Positions 10,706 to 20,366 of a DNA stretch of 41,102 nucleotides are shown one piece after another. The notes under the pieces are model-generated. The model was not told the origin of the DNA. It did not search any database and saw nothing but the letters and a program-made list of their open reading frames with translations. This stretch comes from Hyphomicrobium sp. (GTDB lineage Bacteria; Pseudomonadota; Alphaproteobacteria; Rhizobiales; Hyphomicrobiaceae). The position numbers were made by a program, and so were the translations under genes. The stretch covers positions 1-41,102 of the forward strand of contig JALOTA010000009.1 in the NCBI GenBank assembly GCA_025458125.1. The letters run 5' to 3'. Numbering within the stretch: the first letter of the stretch is position 1; the number at the start of each line of letters is the position of its first letter.

Positions 10706-11881
10706 TTACGAGCGCCGCGCAGGCACCAGCTCGAATTGATGCACGTCGGTACGCCCGAGCGCGAATGCCCCCGCGCACATGGCGAGATAAAGGCGCCACC
10801 CGCGCAGGAAGCCCTCTTCGTAGCCGAGAGCCCGAATGTCGGGGAGGGCGCTGTCAAAACGGTGCAGCCACTCGCGGCAGGTGCGGGCGTAGTCCTGACC
10901 GAACGAGAACACGTCGCGGACGGCCAATCCGGCGCGTTCCGATTCCTGCTGGAAGCGCGGGACGGACGGCAGCATGCCGCCCGGAAAAATGTGGTGACGG
11001 ATGTAATCGCTGGACAGGCGGTAACTCGGAAAGAGCTGCTCGCTGATGCTGATGGTCTGGATCACGGCGACGCCGTTTGCCGTCAGGCGTTCGCGAAGTG
11101 TCTGGAAATAAGTCGCCCAGTAGCGTTCGCCCACGGCTTCGAACATTTCGATCGACACGATCGATGAAAACGTCCCGCGCTCCTTGCGGTAATCCTGCAG
11201 CTTGATATCCGCAGAACTGCCGACGCGAGCTTTCGCGTAATCGTGCTGGCGCGGAGAAATGGTCAGCGCCGTTACGCCATGACCCTCTCTGACGGCGGCT
11301 TCCGTGAAGCCGCCCCAGCCGCAGCCGATTTCAAGAACCGGGCCCTGCTTTGCGCCGATACGTTCAAGGATGCGGGCGTACTTGGCTTTTTGCGCGCTTT
11401 CCAGGTCGATCCCTGGCTCTGCAAAGATGGCGCTCGAATACGTCATCGTGGGATCGAGCCAGCGCGAATAGAAGTCGTTGCCCACGTCGTAGTGGGCCAT
11501 GATGTTACGCTTCGAACCCTTCAGCGAATTGCGGCGGAACGCCCATTCGAGCAGCACCGACCGGATACGGTGAAGGTAGGAACCCCAGGCGAGACGGCCC
11601 AGCCCGTCCATGTTGAGCATGAGGACCTTGAGCAGATCTTCAAGGCCAGGGCTTTCCCACCATCCGGCCATATAGGCATTGCCCAACCCGATGTCGCCTT
11701 CCGCCAGGGCAGCGTTGATCGTGCGCCAGTCGTTGATGACGATGGTGCCGTGCGGCCCCGGCTCGGGTCCCGCCATCGTCCGTTCGATGCCTTCCGGCGT
11801 AACGACGGTCAAGGTTCCAAACCGGACCGATCTCTCGAGTGTGCGCAGAGCCTTCTGGCCGAGGTATGGAATCGTCGTCAT
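10706..11881 (-). CDS. Cyclopropane-fatty-acid-phospholipid synthase-family SAM methyltransferase (copy 1)
   Basis: AHYDVGNDFYSRWLDPTMTYSSAIF ... VLEIGCGWGGFTEAAVREGHGVTALTISPRQ. Confidence 0.92.
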   Translation of the reverse strand: MTTIPYLGQKALRTLERSVRFGTLTVVTPEGIERTMAGPEPGPHGTIVINDWRTINAALAEGDIGLGNAYMAGWWESPGLEDLLKVLMLNMDGLGRLAWGSYLHRIRSVLLEWAFRRNSLKGSKRNIMAHYDVGNDFYSRWLDPTMTYSSAIFAEPGIDLESAQKAKYARILERIGAKQGPVLEIGCGWGGFTEAAVREGHGVTALTISPRQHDYAKARVGSSADIKLQDYRKERGTFSSIVSIEMFEAVGERYWATYFQTLRERLTANGVAVIQTISISEQLFPSYRLSSDYIRHHIFPGGMLPSVPRFQQESERAGLAVRDVFSFGQDYARTCREWLHRFDSALPDIRALGYEEGFLRGWRLYLAMCAGAFALGRTDVHQFELVPARRS

Positions 11882-12702
11882 TTCTGCTCCGAAGGGACTA
11901 GCGTCGCCGCGGCGCCGGGCGACGGCGTCACCAGGTCCGCGGGCGGTTCGGGTTTCGAGAAGATCTTGAGGCCACGCATGTAGAGCCGCGCCGCGTGATA
12001 GTGAATGAGCAGCAAGACCTGCAGTGTCGGGAAGGGGTGACGCAGGAAGCTTTTCAGCATCGCCCGCGAGGACAGTGTCGAAAGGCGGCCCGCGATGGTG
12101 GCTGAGAGGACGCGGGCGTCATCGCGGTAGAGATCGACGCGAATGGCGACGCGCTCTGGCTTCTCGATGAAGCGGAACCTGTATTGCCCGTCGGTCGGCA
12201 GGAACGGCGAGACGTGAAAGACCTTTTCGGCGGCGATTTCTTCATCGGCTGCGATCGGTACGCCGCCGGGCTTGCGGCAGAGATAGCAGTGGCGCTCGCC
12301 AAACGTGTTGTTGACCTCGGCGAGGACTGCGGCAAGCGCGCCGCTGCGATCGTGGCACAGCCAGAAGCTGACCGGGTTGAAGCCGAAGCCGAGCACCCGG
12401 GGCAGGGTGACAAGCGTCACTTCTCCGTCCGGCAACGTTTCGCCCGCGCTCTCAAAGGCAGACCGCAGCCATTCGGTCATGCCGGTGCTGCGATTGCCGT
12501 AGTCGCGGTCGTTGAGTGCGAACAGGCCCCAGCCGTTCCGGTTCAGGAACCGGCGCTTCAGAACGGGGAGCGACCCCACTGGAATGTGCAGGTAGGTGAG
12601 TTTGTGCGAGAGCGTGTAGGGTTTCGGTGAGAAGCGCGCATGTGTGATCCGCGCGTCGAGAAGACCGCGCGCGATCGGAATCTCACCTGCCGGTGCGCTC
12701 AC
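11878..12702 (-). CDS. DUF1365-family protein (probable GTG start at 12702)
   Basis: LLDARITHARFSPKPYTLSHKLTYLHIPVGSL ... RVLGFGFNPVSFWLCHD; neighbours FAD oxidoreductase and CFA synthase. Confidence 0.88.
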   Translation of the reverse strand: MSAPAGEIPIARGLLDARITHARFSPKPYTLSHKLTYLHIPVGSLPVLKRRFLNRNGWGLFALNDRDYGNRSTGMTEWLRSAFESAGETLPDGEVTLVTLPRVLGFGFNPVSFWLCHDRSGALAAVLAEVNNTFGERHCYLCRKPGGVPIAADEEIAAEKVFHVSPFLPTDGQYRFRFIEKPERVAIRVDLYRDDARVLSATIAGRLSTLSSRAMLKSFLRHPFPTLQVLLLIHYHAARLYMRGLKIFSKPEPPADLVTPSPGAAATLVPSEQK

Positions 12703-13967
12703 CGCCACGGGATGGATACTCCCCTGGCTTCGGCGACCCGCACGGCGCTCCACAGACCGTCCTCATGGAATCCGTTGCGCTGCCACGCGCCGCAGAACCA
12801 CAGTCCGCGCTTGCCCTGAATGGAGGGGATTTCCTCCTGGGCGGCAATCGCAGCCCGCGAGAAGACCGGGTGGCGGAACACGTGCCGGTCGATCACTGCC
12901 GCCGGATCGATCTCACGGTCCGGATTGAGACTGACGAACACGTCGCCGCCGGGCAGCGACTGCAGGCGGTTCATCCAGTAGGTGACGGACACGCGATCTC
13001 CCTCCGCCGGGCCGCCCGCGGCGTAAACCCAGCTGGCCCACGCAGCCTTGGCCTGAGGCATCAGTCTGGCATCGCCGTGCAGAACGGCCTCGTTGTCGCG
13101 GAATTGAAACGCGCCAAGAATCCGGCGCTCATCCGGCGTGGGGTCGGCGAGCATTGCGAGGCTGGCGTCGGCATGCGCCGCCAACACGACCTCGTCGAAA
13201 TTATCCTTCTCTCCTGACCCAGTCACAACTTCAAAACCGTTCTCCGATGCGCGCACCTGACGAACCGGGGCGCTGGTCCGTATTTTCGAACCGAGACGCT
13301 CGGCGATGCGGCGGACGTATTGCTGGCTGCCCCCATCGACGGTGCGCCATGGATGATGCCCATTGACGGACAAAAGTCCATGGTTCTGAAAAAACCGGAC
13401 AAAGGTTTTCGCCGGGAAATCCAGCATCTGCCGCGGCGGGGTGCTCCAGATGGCCGCCCCCATCGGGACGAGAAACCGGTCCTTGAACCAGGCGCCGGGC
13501 GCGAGGCGCTCGACGAATTCGCCCAGGGTAGGATCGCCGGGTTCGTCGAAGACGACTCTTGCCGAGCGGAAGAAGCGCAGGATGTCCGCCAGCATGCGCA
13601 GGTAGCGCGGAGACAGTGCATTCTTTCGTTGCGCGAAGAGACCGTCGAGGGAACTGGCGCAGAACTCCAGTTCGCCGTTGCCGTAACGGACGCCGAACGA
13701 CATGTCGCTGGGCTTGGTCGGAACTGACAGTGCCGCGAAAAACTTCGTCAGAAGCGGGTAGTTCACTTCGTTATAGACGATGAAGCCCGTATCGACCGGA
13801 AGAGGACCGCCGGCGCGGGGCACCATGACGGTGCGCGAATGTCCGCCCGGGCGCGGCCCGGCCTCGAACAGGACAACGTCGTGAGCCCCGCTCAGCAGAT
13901 GAGCGCACGAGAGCCCGGAGATCCCCGACCCGACGACGGCAATGCGCGGCACGCTTAATTTCCCCAA
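12699..13967 (-). CDS. FAD-dependent amine-oxidase-like protein
   Basis: RIAVVGSGISGLSCAHLLSGAHDVVLFEAGPRPGGHSRTV dinucleotide-binding motif; NAD(P)-binding Rossmann/amine oxidase family. Confidence 0.9.
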   Translation of the reverse strand: MGKLSVPRIAVVGSGISGLSCAHLLSGAHDVVLFEAGPRPGGHSRTVMVPRAGGPLPVDTGFIVYNEVNYPLLTKFFAALSVPTKPSDMSFGVRYGNGELEFCASSLDGLFAQRKNALSPRYLRMLADILRFFRSARVVFDEPGDPTLGEFVERLAPGAWFKDRFLVPMGAAIWSTPPRQMLDFPAKTFVRFFQNHGLLSVNGHHPWRTVDGGSQQYVRRIAERLGSKIRTSAPVRQVRASENGFEVVTGSGEKDNFDEVVLAAHADASLAMLADPTPDERRILGAFQFRDNEAVLHGDARLMPQAKAAWASWVYAAGGPAEGDRVSVTYWMNRLQSLPGGDVFVSLNPDREIDPAAVIDRHVFRHPVFSRAAIAAQEEIPSIQGKRGLWFCGAWQRNGFHEDGLWSAVRVAEARGVSIPWR

Positions 13968-13971
13968 TCCT

Positions 13972-14080
13972 GTCCAAGTTGATCTACGAAATCAGCTTCG
14001 TGCTGGTTCACGGCGATCCGTTTGCCCTGTCCAGCCGTTCCGGAATTATCGTAATTGCCGGAAAGTGTACAAACTTGGAC
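13972..14080. repeat. 9-bp inverted repeat pair spanning the divergent promoter region
   Basis: GTCCAAGTT at 13972-13980 and its reverse complement AACTTGGAC at 14072-14080. Confidence 0.7.
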
Positions 14081-14902
14081 CTGCTTGTCGCCCTTATCGT
14101 CAGCCTCGCCGTGCTTTCGCTGGTCATGGCCGGGGGGTTCGGGATCGCGATGCGCTCCGGAAACGGGGGTTGGGCTGACACGGTTTGGACGTTCGGGGTG
14201 GGAATTGCCGCGGTGATCGCGGTCGTGATCGCAGCTGGGTTGCAGATGGGGCCGAGACACTGGCTCGTCGCGCTGCTCGCCGGCCTGTGGTCGCTACGGC
14301 TCGGCTCGTACCTCTTTTTCCGGACAAGAGGCAAGAGTGAGGATGCCCGCTACGCCGACCTGCGGCGCGAGTGGGGCGAGGCTCATCCAAAGCGCTTGTT
14401 CCTTTTCTTGCAGGCGCAGGCAGTCGCGGCTCTCCCGCTGGTCGGCGCCATCCTCCTTGCAGCGAACCGCCCCGGTCCTCTCGACCTGTTCGATGTTGCG
14501 GGCGCCGCCCTTCTGGTGGCTGGCGTCGTGGGCGCGGGAGTATCGGATTATCAACTCGCCCGGTTCAAGGCAGATCCGGCCAACAAAGGCCGGATCTGCG
14601 ATGTGGGCCTGTGGAGCCTGTCACGCCATCCGAACTATTTCTTCGAGTTTCTCTCCTGGTGCGCCTGGCCGGTGATCGCGTTCGATCCCCTGGGCTATCC
14701 GCTCGGACTGCTTGCCTGCGCGGCGCCGGCGTTGATGTACTATCTGCTCGTGCATGTATCCGGCGTTCCGCCACTGGAAGCTCACATGGCGCGGTCGCGG
14801 CCCGATGCATTTGCGGACTATCAGGCCCGCGTGCCGGTTTTCTTTCCAAAGCTTTCTGCAATTATACCGGGCGACGGCCGCCGCGTGGGAGGTGTCCAAT
14901 GA
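14075..14902 (+). CDS. DUF1295-family membrane protein (probable TTG start near 14075; ORF opens at 13979)
   Basis: Multi-TM with CDVGLWSLSRHPNYFFEFLSWCAWP steroid-dehydrogenase-like DUF1295 motif. Confidence 0.85.
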   Translation: MDLLVALIVSLAVLSLVMAGGFGIAMRSGNGGWADTVWTFGVGIAAVIAVVIAAGLQMGPRHWLVALLAGLWSLRLGSYLFFRTRGKSEDARYADLRREWGEAHPKRLFLFLQAQAVAALPLVGAILLAANRPGPLDLFDVAGAALLVAGVVGAGVSDYQLARFKADPANKGRICDVGLWSLSRHPNYFFEFLSWCAWPVIAFDPLGYPLGLLACAAPALMYYLLVHVSGVPPLEAHMARSRPDAFADYQARVPVFFPKLSAIIPGDGRRVGGVQ

Positions 14903-15939
14903 CAGTCATGCCGCAATCGTTGATCACGGGAGCGATCCGGGCTGTCGAGAACGTGACGCTGCCGGACGGGGTCCTGCGGTTTGGCGTTCAGTCTCTCATT
15001 GCAACGCGCGAGCGGGCACGCGAGCCCGATCCCGCCGTCGACCGCGCCTTCGCCGAGGATATGCGCCGGCTTGCCATCGCGGTCCATACGAATGCAGCCA
15101 ACGAGCAGCATTACGAGTTGCCCGAAGCCTTCTTCGGCCTCACGCTCGGGCCGCATCGCAAATATTCCTGCTGCTATTACGAGACCGGCCGGGAGACGCT
15201 TGGTGAAGCGGAAGACGCCGCCCTGAAGATGACCTGCGACCGCGCCGCAATCGATGATGGTCAGCGGATCCTGGAATTGGGTTGCGGTTGGGGGTCGCTT
15301 ACGCTGTTCATGGCGGCGCGCTATCCCAATGCCAGCATCACGGCCGTCTCCAACTCCGCGAGCCAGCGGCGCTACATCGAGGAAACCGCACGGGCGCGCG
15401 GGCTGTCGAATGTCCGGGTCATCACGTGCGACATGAACGCGTTCGCCCCAGAAGGCCGCTTCGACCGGGTCGTTTCGGTCGAGATGTTCGAGCACATGTC
15501 GAACTGGGACGCGCTTCTCTCGACCGTCAGCAAGGCGCTCAATCCCGGCGGACGGCTCTTCATTCACGTTTTCTCGCATCGCGCGACGCCCTACCGGTTC
15601 GACCATACCGATCCGACGGACTGGATCGGCCAGCACTTCTTCACGGGCGGCATCATGCCGAGCGATGGCCTGATCCGGCAATTCTCGCGGCTGGTCGAGG
15701 TTGAGGACGAATGGCGCTGGAGCGGAACGCATTACGCGCGCACGGCCTCTCAATGGATCGAGAATTTCGATCGTAACGAAGCTCAGATCGACGTCATCCT
15801 GCGCGAAGTCTACGGAGCGAATGCCGCGTTATGGAAGCGGCGCTGGCGGCTTTTCTATCTGGCTACCGAGGGACTTTTCGGCCATGCGGGCGGCAGCGAA
15901 TGGGGCGTGAAGCACTACCGTCTGCGCGCCACCGGCTGA
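14899..15939 (+). CDS. CFA-synthase-family SAM methyltransferase (copy 2)
   Basis: NAANEQHYELPEAFFGLTLGPHRKYSCCYY ... ILELGCGWGSLTLFMAARYPNASITAVSNS. Confidence 0.92.
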   Translation: MTVMPQSLITGAIRAVENVTLPDGVLRFGVQSLIATRERAREPDPAVDRAFAEDMRRLAIAVHTNAANEQHYELPEAFFGLTLGPHRKYSCCYYETGRETLGEAEDAALKMTCDRAAIDDGQRILELGCGWGSLTLFMAARYPNASITAVSNSASQRRYIEETARARGLSNVRVITCDMNAFAPEGRFDRVVSVEMFEHMSNWDALLSTVSKALNPGGRLFIHVFSHRATPYRFDHTDPTDWIGQHFFTGGIMPSDGLIRQFSRLVEVEDEWRWSGTHYARTASQWIENFDRNEAQIDVILREVYGANAALWKRRWRLFYLATEGLFGHAGGSEWGVKHYRLRATG

Positions 15940-15943
15940 GTTC

Positions 15944-16357
15944 TCATCCGGCCGCTCCCGCGTACCAGCGCGCGGCGAGCGTGCCGACGACGGCGGCCGA
16001 AGCGGTCAGCAGCGTTCCCCAGGTCATGTCCATCACCGTGATGAACGCCGGCCAGACCTTGAGGGTGGCGTGGTTGGTCAGATCGTAGGTTCCGTAGCAT
16101 ACAAGACCGAGAAGCGCGCCGTTCACGGCGGCCGTCTGAAGGCTGCCGCCGTTACTGAGCGCGGGTGTCACGGCAAACCAGACGATTCCGAAAATGTACA
16201 AAAAATAGAATAGGATGGCTGGGATAATGCGAATGCTGTCAGGCAACAGCAACTCGCCGATGTTCTGGCGGTAGACGTTGATCATCGACGTCAGCCACAC
16301 ACTGTCGACGAGGGCCATGTAGAGGCCCGTGGCAACGTAGGCGACGACAAACTTCAT
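15944..16357 (-). CDS. DUF2177-family membrane protein
   Basis: Four-TM-like protein with VNGALLGLVCYGTYDLTNHATLKVWPAFITVMDMTWGTLLTA. Confidence 0.88.
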   Translation of the reverse strand: MKFVVAYVATGLYMALVDSVWLTSMINVYRQNIGELLLPDSIRIIPAILFYFLYIFGIVWFAVTPALSNGGSLQTAAVNGALLGLVCYGTYDLTNHATLKVWPAFITVMDMTWGTLLTASAAVVGTLAARWYAGAAG

Positions 16358-16438
16358 GATCGATCTCTCCTATTCTCCGCAAGGCCCGACGGGTGACTTG
16401 GAAAGTAAACGGAGCCAAGCCGGTCGCGGTTCACCGCT

Positions 16439-17026
16439 TCATACCCAGGACATGCGGCCATCGTCGAGAAGCAGCACCCTGTCCTGGGGGCTTTCCAGCG
16501 ACGGAATTGTCTCGCGATCGAGGCCGAGGACGTAGGCTCGGAGGCAACGAGACACGCCACCGTGGGAGGAAATCACCGTGTCGCGTTGAAGCGTTTCGGC
16601 CCACTCGATCGTCCGTCGCAGCAGATCCTCATAGCTTTCGCCGCCGACAGGGCGCCAACGGAACGGATCGATCTTGCGTTCGGCGAGGCCTGCCGGGTCG
16701 GTTCGGGGCAAGTGCGCCTGAAGCTGGCCTTCCCACGATCCGTATGAGAGTTCGATCAGACGGCGATCAACACGATAACCGACAGGGTCGAGCCCCAGCG
16801 ATTGACGCAGGATTTGCATCGTCTCGCGTGTGCGGCCCAGGGGACTTGCGACGAAATCGGCTTGCGCGACGTCCGGGAGGAACGATCGCAGGGCCTCACC
16901 GTTGCGCTGAGACTGAGCCCGGCCGCGAGTATTGAGAGGGATATCTGTCTGCCCCTGGTAGCGGCGTTCAGCGTTCCAGTCGGTCTCGCCGTGACGAACG
17001 AAATAGAGTTTCAGGCCGGGCCGCAT
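16439..17026 (-). CDS. Histidine phosphatase family protein
   Basis: LYFVRHGETDWNAERRYQGQTDIPLNTRGRAQ RHG motif. Confidence 0.92.
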   Translation of the reverse strand: MRPGLKLYFVRHGETDWNAERRYQGQTDIPLNTRGRAQSQRNGEALRSFLPDVAQADFVASPLGRTRETMQILRQSLGLDPVGYRVDRRLIELSYGSWEGQLQAHLPRTDPAGLAERKIDPFRWRPVGGESYEDLLRRTIEWAETLQRDTVISSHGGVSRCLRAYVLGLDRETIPSLESPQDRVLLLDDGRMSWV

Positions 17027-17102
17027 CGTACTGCCGGATCACTTGCGAAATTGAAACTCGAAGGGACTTCTGTCCGCAAGACGCGATCCGCCGAACGCTT
17101 TG

Positions 17103-17951
17103 TCAGGTGTCGCTCTTGACGACGGAAATGTCGGGTGCGTCTTCGTTCTTCATGCCCTGGACGTGGTAGCCGCTGTCGACGTGATGAACCTCGCCCGTGA
17201 CGCCACGAGACAGGTCGGACAGGAGGTATAATCCGGCGCCGCCGACGTCTTCGATGGTAACGGTGCGCCGGAGCGGAGAATTGTACTCGTTCCACTTCAG
17301 GATGTAGCGGAAGTCGGAGATGCCGGAAGCAGCCAGCGTCTTGATGGGGCCCGCCGAGATGGCGTTGACGCGGACGCCCGTGCGCCCAAGGTCGGAGGCG
17401 AGGTAGCGCACGCTCGCCTCGAGCGCGGCCTTGGCAACACCCATGACGTTATAGTGCGGCATGACCTTTTCGGCGCCGTAATACGTCAGCGTGACGATCG
17501 AGCCGCCGTTGGTCATCAGCTTTTCCGCGCGCTGGGCCAGAGCCGTCAGCGAGTAGCAGGAAATGAGCATGGTCTGGGTGAAGTTGGCTTCCGACGTATC
17601 GACGTAGCGGCCGTCGAGTTCGTTCTTGTCGGAAAATGCGATGGCGTGGACGAGGAAATCGAGCCGGCCCCACTGCCGTTCGATGTCCGCAAACAGAGCG
17701 TCGATCGATGCCCGGTCGGACACGTCGCATGGCAATACGAGGTTGGTACCGAGTTCGGCCGCGAGCGGTTCGACCCGCTTCTTCAGAGCGTCGCCCTGAT
17801 AGGTGACGGCCAGTTCCGCGCCCTGGGATGCGACGGCGCGCGCAATGCCCCAGGCAATTGAACGGTTGTTCGCGATGCCCATGACGAGGCCGCGCTTGCC
17901 GGCCATGAGATTGCCTGCCGGCATGCCGTCACCTGCTCCTGGTTCAGCCAT
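17103..17951 (-). CDS. fabI: Enoyl-[acyl-carrier-protein] reductase (NADH)
   Basis: GKRGLVMGIANNRSIAWGIARAVASQGAELAVTYQGD; YYGAEKVMPHYNVMGVAKAALEASVRYLASDLG. Confidence 0.95.
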   Translation of the reverse strand: MAEPGAGDGMPAGNLMAGKRGLVMGIANNRSIAWGIARAVASQGAELAVTYQGDALKKRVEPLAAELGTNLVLPCDVSDRASIDALFADIERQWGRLDFLVHAIAFSDKNELDGRYVDTSEANFTQTMLISCYSLTALAQRAEKLMTNGGSIVTLTYYGAEKVMPHYNVMGVAKAALEASVRYLASDLGRTGVRVNAISAGPIKTLAASGISDFRYILKWNEYNSPLRRTVTIEDVGGAGLYLLSDLSRGVTGEVHHVDSGYHVQGMKNEDAPDISVVKSDT

Positions 17952-18187
17952 GAGCTCCCCAATTCCTTCATGTCTTTGCGTGTGAATGTGGCGGCATCCT
18001 ACACAAAAGCCCTGTGCGGTCCAGTCAGAGCTGGGCATCCCGCGCGTGCCGGTCCGGCGCCCTTGCCAGCCATCGAAGATTCCCGCTAAATCTCTGATCT
18101 GCAACTCATAACCGCGTCCGTCGGCGGCCCGGTTCAGGTCCGCAGAGGGCGCGGCTGATCGCCCCGCCGGCCGGCATGGGGAGGGGC

Positions 18188-18664
18188 TCAGCCTTCCAGG
18201 CTCCAAACCCCGCCGGCTCCGCGGCAGGCGATCCCTTCGGTCTTGCGGGTTTTTTGCCCGGTCGTCAGCATGACGACGACATGACGGCAGATCGAACCCT
18301 CGACGTTCTTGAACGACGAAGTCGGTCGGATGAGGCCGGAAACCCGCCCATTGCTTCTGTGCCAGATGTAAGAGCCGCCGTCCGCGGTGCCCGAGAGGGC
18401 ATCGTGGATGCTCGACAGCACAGCCATGTGGTCGCTGGCGTCGAGGGGGTTTCCATCATCGGGGACGGGCTTGAGTTCGGCGAACTTCGGACGCTGCGGC
18501 CGGCTCGACGTGCCGGGGCAGGTGCATGCCGCGGGGGGGCGAGCATTGGAACGGGCTTCCTCGCCGGCCCGAACCGTTCCAGACGGCATGAAAATCACGG
18601 CAAGGAGCGCGAACGCCGTCAAACCGCCCGCCGCGAGCGGCAGAAGTGGGGTACTCTCACGCAT
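18188..18664 (-). CDS. 17-kDa surface-antigen-like exported protein
   Basis: N-terminal signal-like segment; C-terminal GLIRPTSSFKNVEGSICRHVVVMLTTGQKTRKTEGIACRGAGGVWSL resembles surface antigen 2 domains. Confidence 0.6.
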   Translation of the reverse strand: MRESTPLLPLAAGGLTAFALLAVIFMPSGTVRAGEEARSNARPPAACTCPGTSSRPQRPKFAELKPVPDDGNPLDASDHMAVLSSIHDALSGTADGGSYIWHRSNGRVSGLIRPTSSFKNVEGSICRHVVVMLTTGQKTRKTEGIACRGAGGVWSLEG

Positions 18665-18854
18665 GATCGGTCTCATACTCAACAGGGGACGCGGACATCG
18701 GCCGTCATGGCCTTTCACTCATCCTGGACGATCATGGATAAAAAAGTCTCAACGGGTGTATCGATCGGAACGGCTCGTTACCGCCGTTAGGAAAATGTGA
18801 ATGCAGGGGCGTGCAGGTTGCGCAAACCGTGTCCGCCGCAGGGAAGCCGAAGAC

Positions 18855-19496
18855 ATGAGCCAGCAAACCAGCGAACCGCACCCCGGTGATTTCGCCGACG
18901 CCGTGGAACCTTTCCTGCTTTTCGAAAGCTGGTTCGGGGAGGCACGCGAAAAGGAAATCAACGATCCGAATGCGATGGCACTGGCAACGGCGGATAAGGC
19001 CGGGTTGCCGAATGTTCGCATGGTTCTGCTGAAGGGCCTGGACGGGCCGTCAGTGCCACAACGGGGTTTCGTGTTCTACACCAACCTGGACAGCGCGAAA
19101 GGACAGGAGCTGAGCGCCAGTCCGAAGGCGGCCATCGTGTTTCACTGGAAGAGCCTGCTCCGGCAGGTTCGCGCGAGGGGGCTCGTCATTCCCGTCTCGG
19201 CGGAGGAAGCGGATGAATATTACGCATCGCGGCATCGCACGAGCCGGATCGGGGCCTGGGCATCGAAACAATCGCGTCCGCTGGAAAGCCGTCTTGCGTT
19301 GGAGAAAGCCGTTGCGATCGAGACGGCCCGGTTCGGGATCAGTTCAATTCCGCGCCCGCCGCACTGGTCGGGGTTCCGCCTGACGCCCCTTGAAATCGAG
19401 TTCTGGTCGGACAGGCCGTTCCGGCTGCACGACCGCGTCGTCTTCCGCAGATCGAAGCCGGACGAGCACTGGACGAAAACGCGGCTTTATCCCTGA
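18855..19496 (+). CDS. pdxH: Pyridoxamine 5'-phosphate oxidase
   Basis: [23 protein letters not shown] ... [16 protein letters not shown] ... [19 protein letters not shown]. Confidence 0.94.
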   Translation: MSQQTSEPHPGDFADAVEPFLLFESWFGEAREKEINDPNAMALATADKAGLPNVRMVLLKGLDGPSVPQRGFVFYTNLDSAKGQELSASPKAAIVFHWKSLLRQVRARGLVIPVSAEEADEYYASRHRTSRIGAWASKQSRPLESRLALEKAVAIETARFGISSIPRPPHWSGFRLTPLEIEFWSDRPFRLHDRVVFRRSKPDEHWTKTRLYP

Positions 19497-19507
19497 CGTG
19501 TCCGCGA

Positions 19508-20296
19508 TCAACCGGCGACCAATGTCCGCATGGCTTTGACCATGTATCCATTGCCGGCGATGATGTCGCCCTTGTCCAGCATCTTGTCGGAGCCCTGCAG
19601 ATCCGTCGCGATGCCGCCTGCTTCACGAAGGATCACGATGCCGGCCGCCATGTCCCAGGGCTTCAGATTGCGTTCCCAGTAACAGTCGAACCGCCCGGCT
19701 GCCGTCCAGGCGAGATCGAGGGCTGCGGAACCGGTGCGGCGGATGCCGGCGACTTCGCGCATGGCCGTCGACATCTCCTTGATGAAGCCCGGGTGACCGG
19801 GCCGACCGCGGTGGGGAATGCCGGTCGCGACAACCGCGTCGCCCACGGTGCGGCGGGCGGCGACGCGAAGGCGGCGCTTCTCGTTGAGGAACGCTCCCTT
19901 GCCTTTCTCGGCGGTGAAGAGTTCGTCGGCTATGGGGTTATAGATCAAACCGGCGACCAGCTGTCCCTCGCGCTCCAGTCCGATCGAAATCGCGAACATG
20001 GGAATGCCGTGCAGGAAGTTCGTGGTTCCGTCGAGCGGATCGATGATCCAGCGATGCGTCTTGTCGGCCCCTTCGACCACTCCGCCTTCTTCCATCAGGA
20101 AGCCATACTGTGGGCGGGCCTTGTTCAATTCCTTGAACAGGATTTCCTCGGCCCGGTGGTCGGCGACGGAGACGAAGTTCGCGGGTCCCTTCAGGGAGAC
20201 CTGCAACTGTTCGACCTCGCCGAAGTCGCGCACGAGTGAGCGTGCCGCCTTGCGGGCGGCCTGCGTCATGACATTGAGGAGGGCGGATGCGGGCAT
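19508..20296 (-). CDS. Inositol monophosphatase family protein
   Basis: LMEEGGVVEGADKTHRWIIDPLDGTTNFLHGIPMFAISI motif. Confidence 0.94.
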   Translation of the reverse strand: MPASALLNVMTQAARKAARSLVRDFGEVEQLQVSLKGPANFVSVADHRAEEILFKELNKARPQYGFLMEEGGVVEGADKTHRWIIDPLDGTTNFLHGIPMFAISIGLEREGQLVAGLIYNPIADELFTAEKGKGAFLNEKRRLRVAARRTVGDAVVATGIPHRGRPGHPGFIKEMSTAMREVAGIRRTGSAALDLAWTAAGRFDCYWERNLKPWDMAAGIVILREAGGIATDLQGSDKMLDKGDIIAGNGYMVKAMRTLVAG

Positions 20297-20366
20297 GTGA
20301 CTTGTGACTGGCGCATGTGATTGGAACCACGCGGATGCAGCGGATCCGCAAGCCGGGGTTCACGCT

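Noticed and set aside
10706-15939. Possible recent duplication of the two CFA-type genes
   Set aside because: The two proteins differ strongly in sequence and size; they look like distinct subfamilies, not a recent repeat
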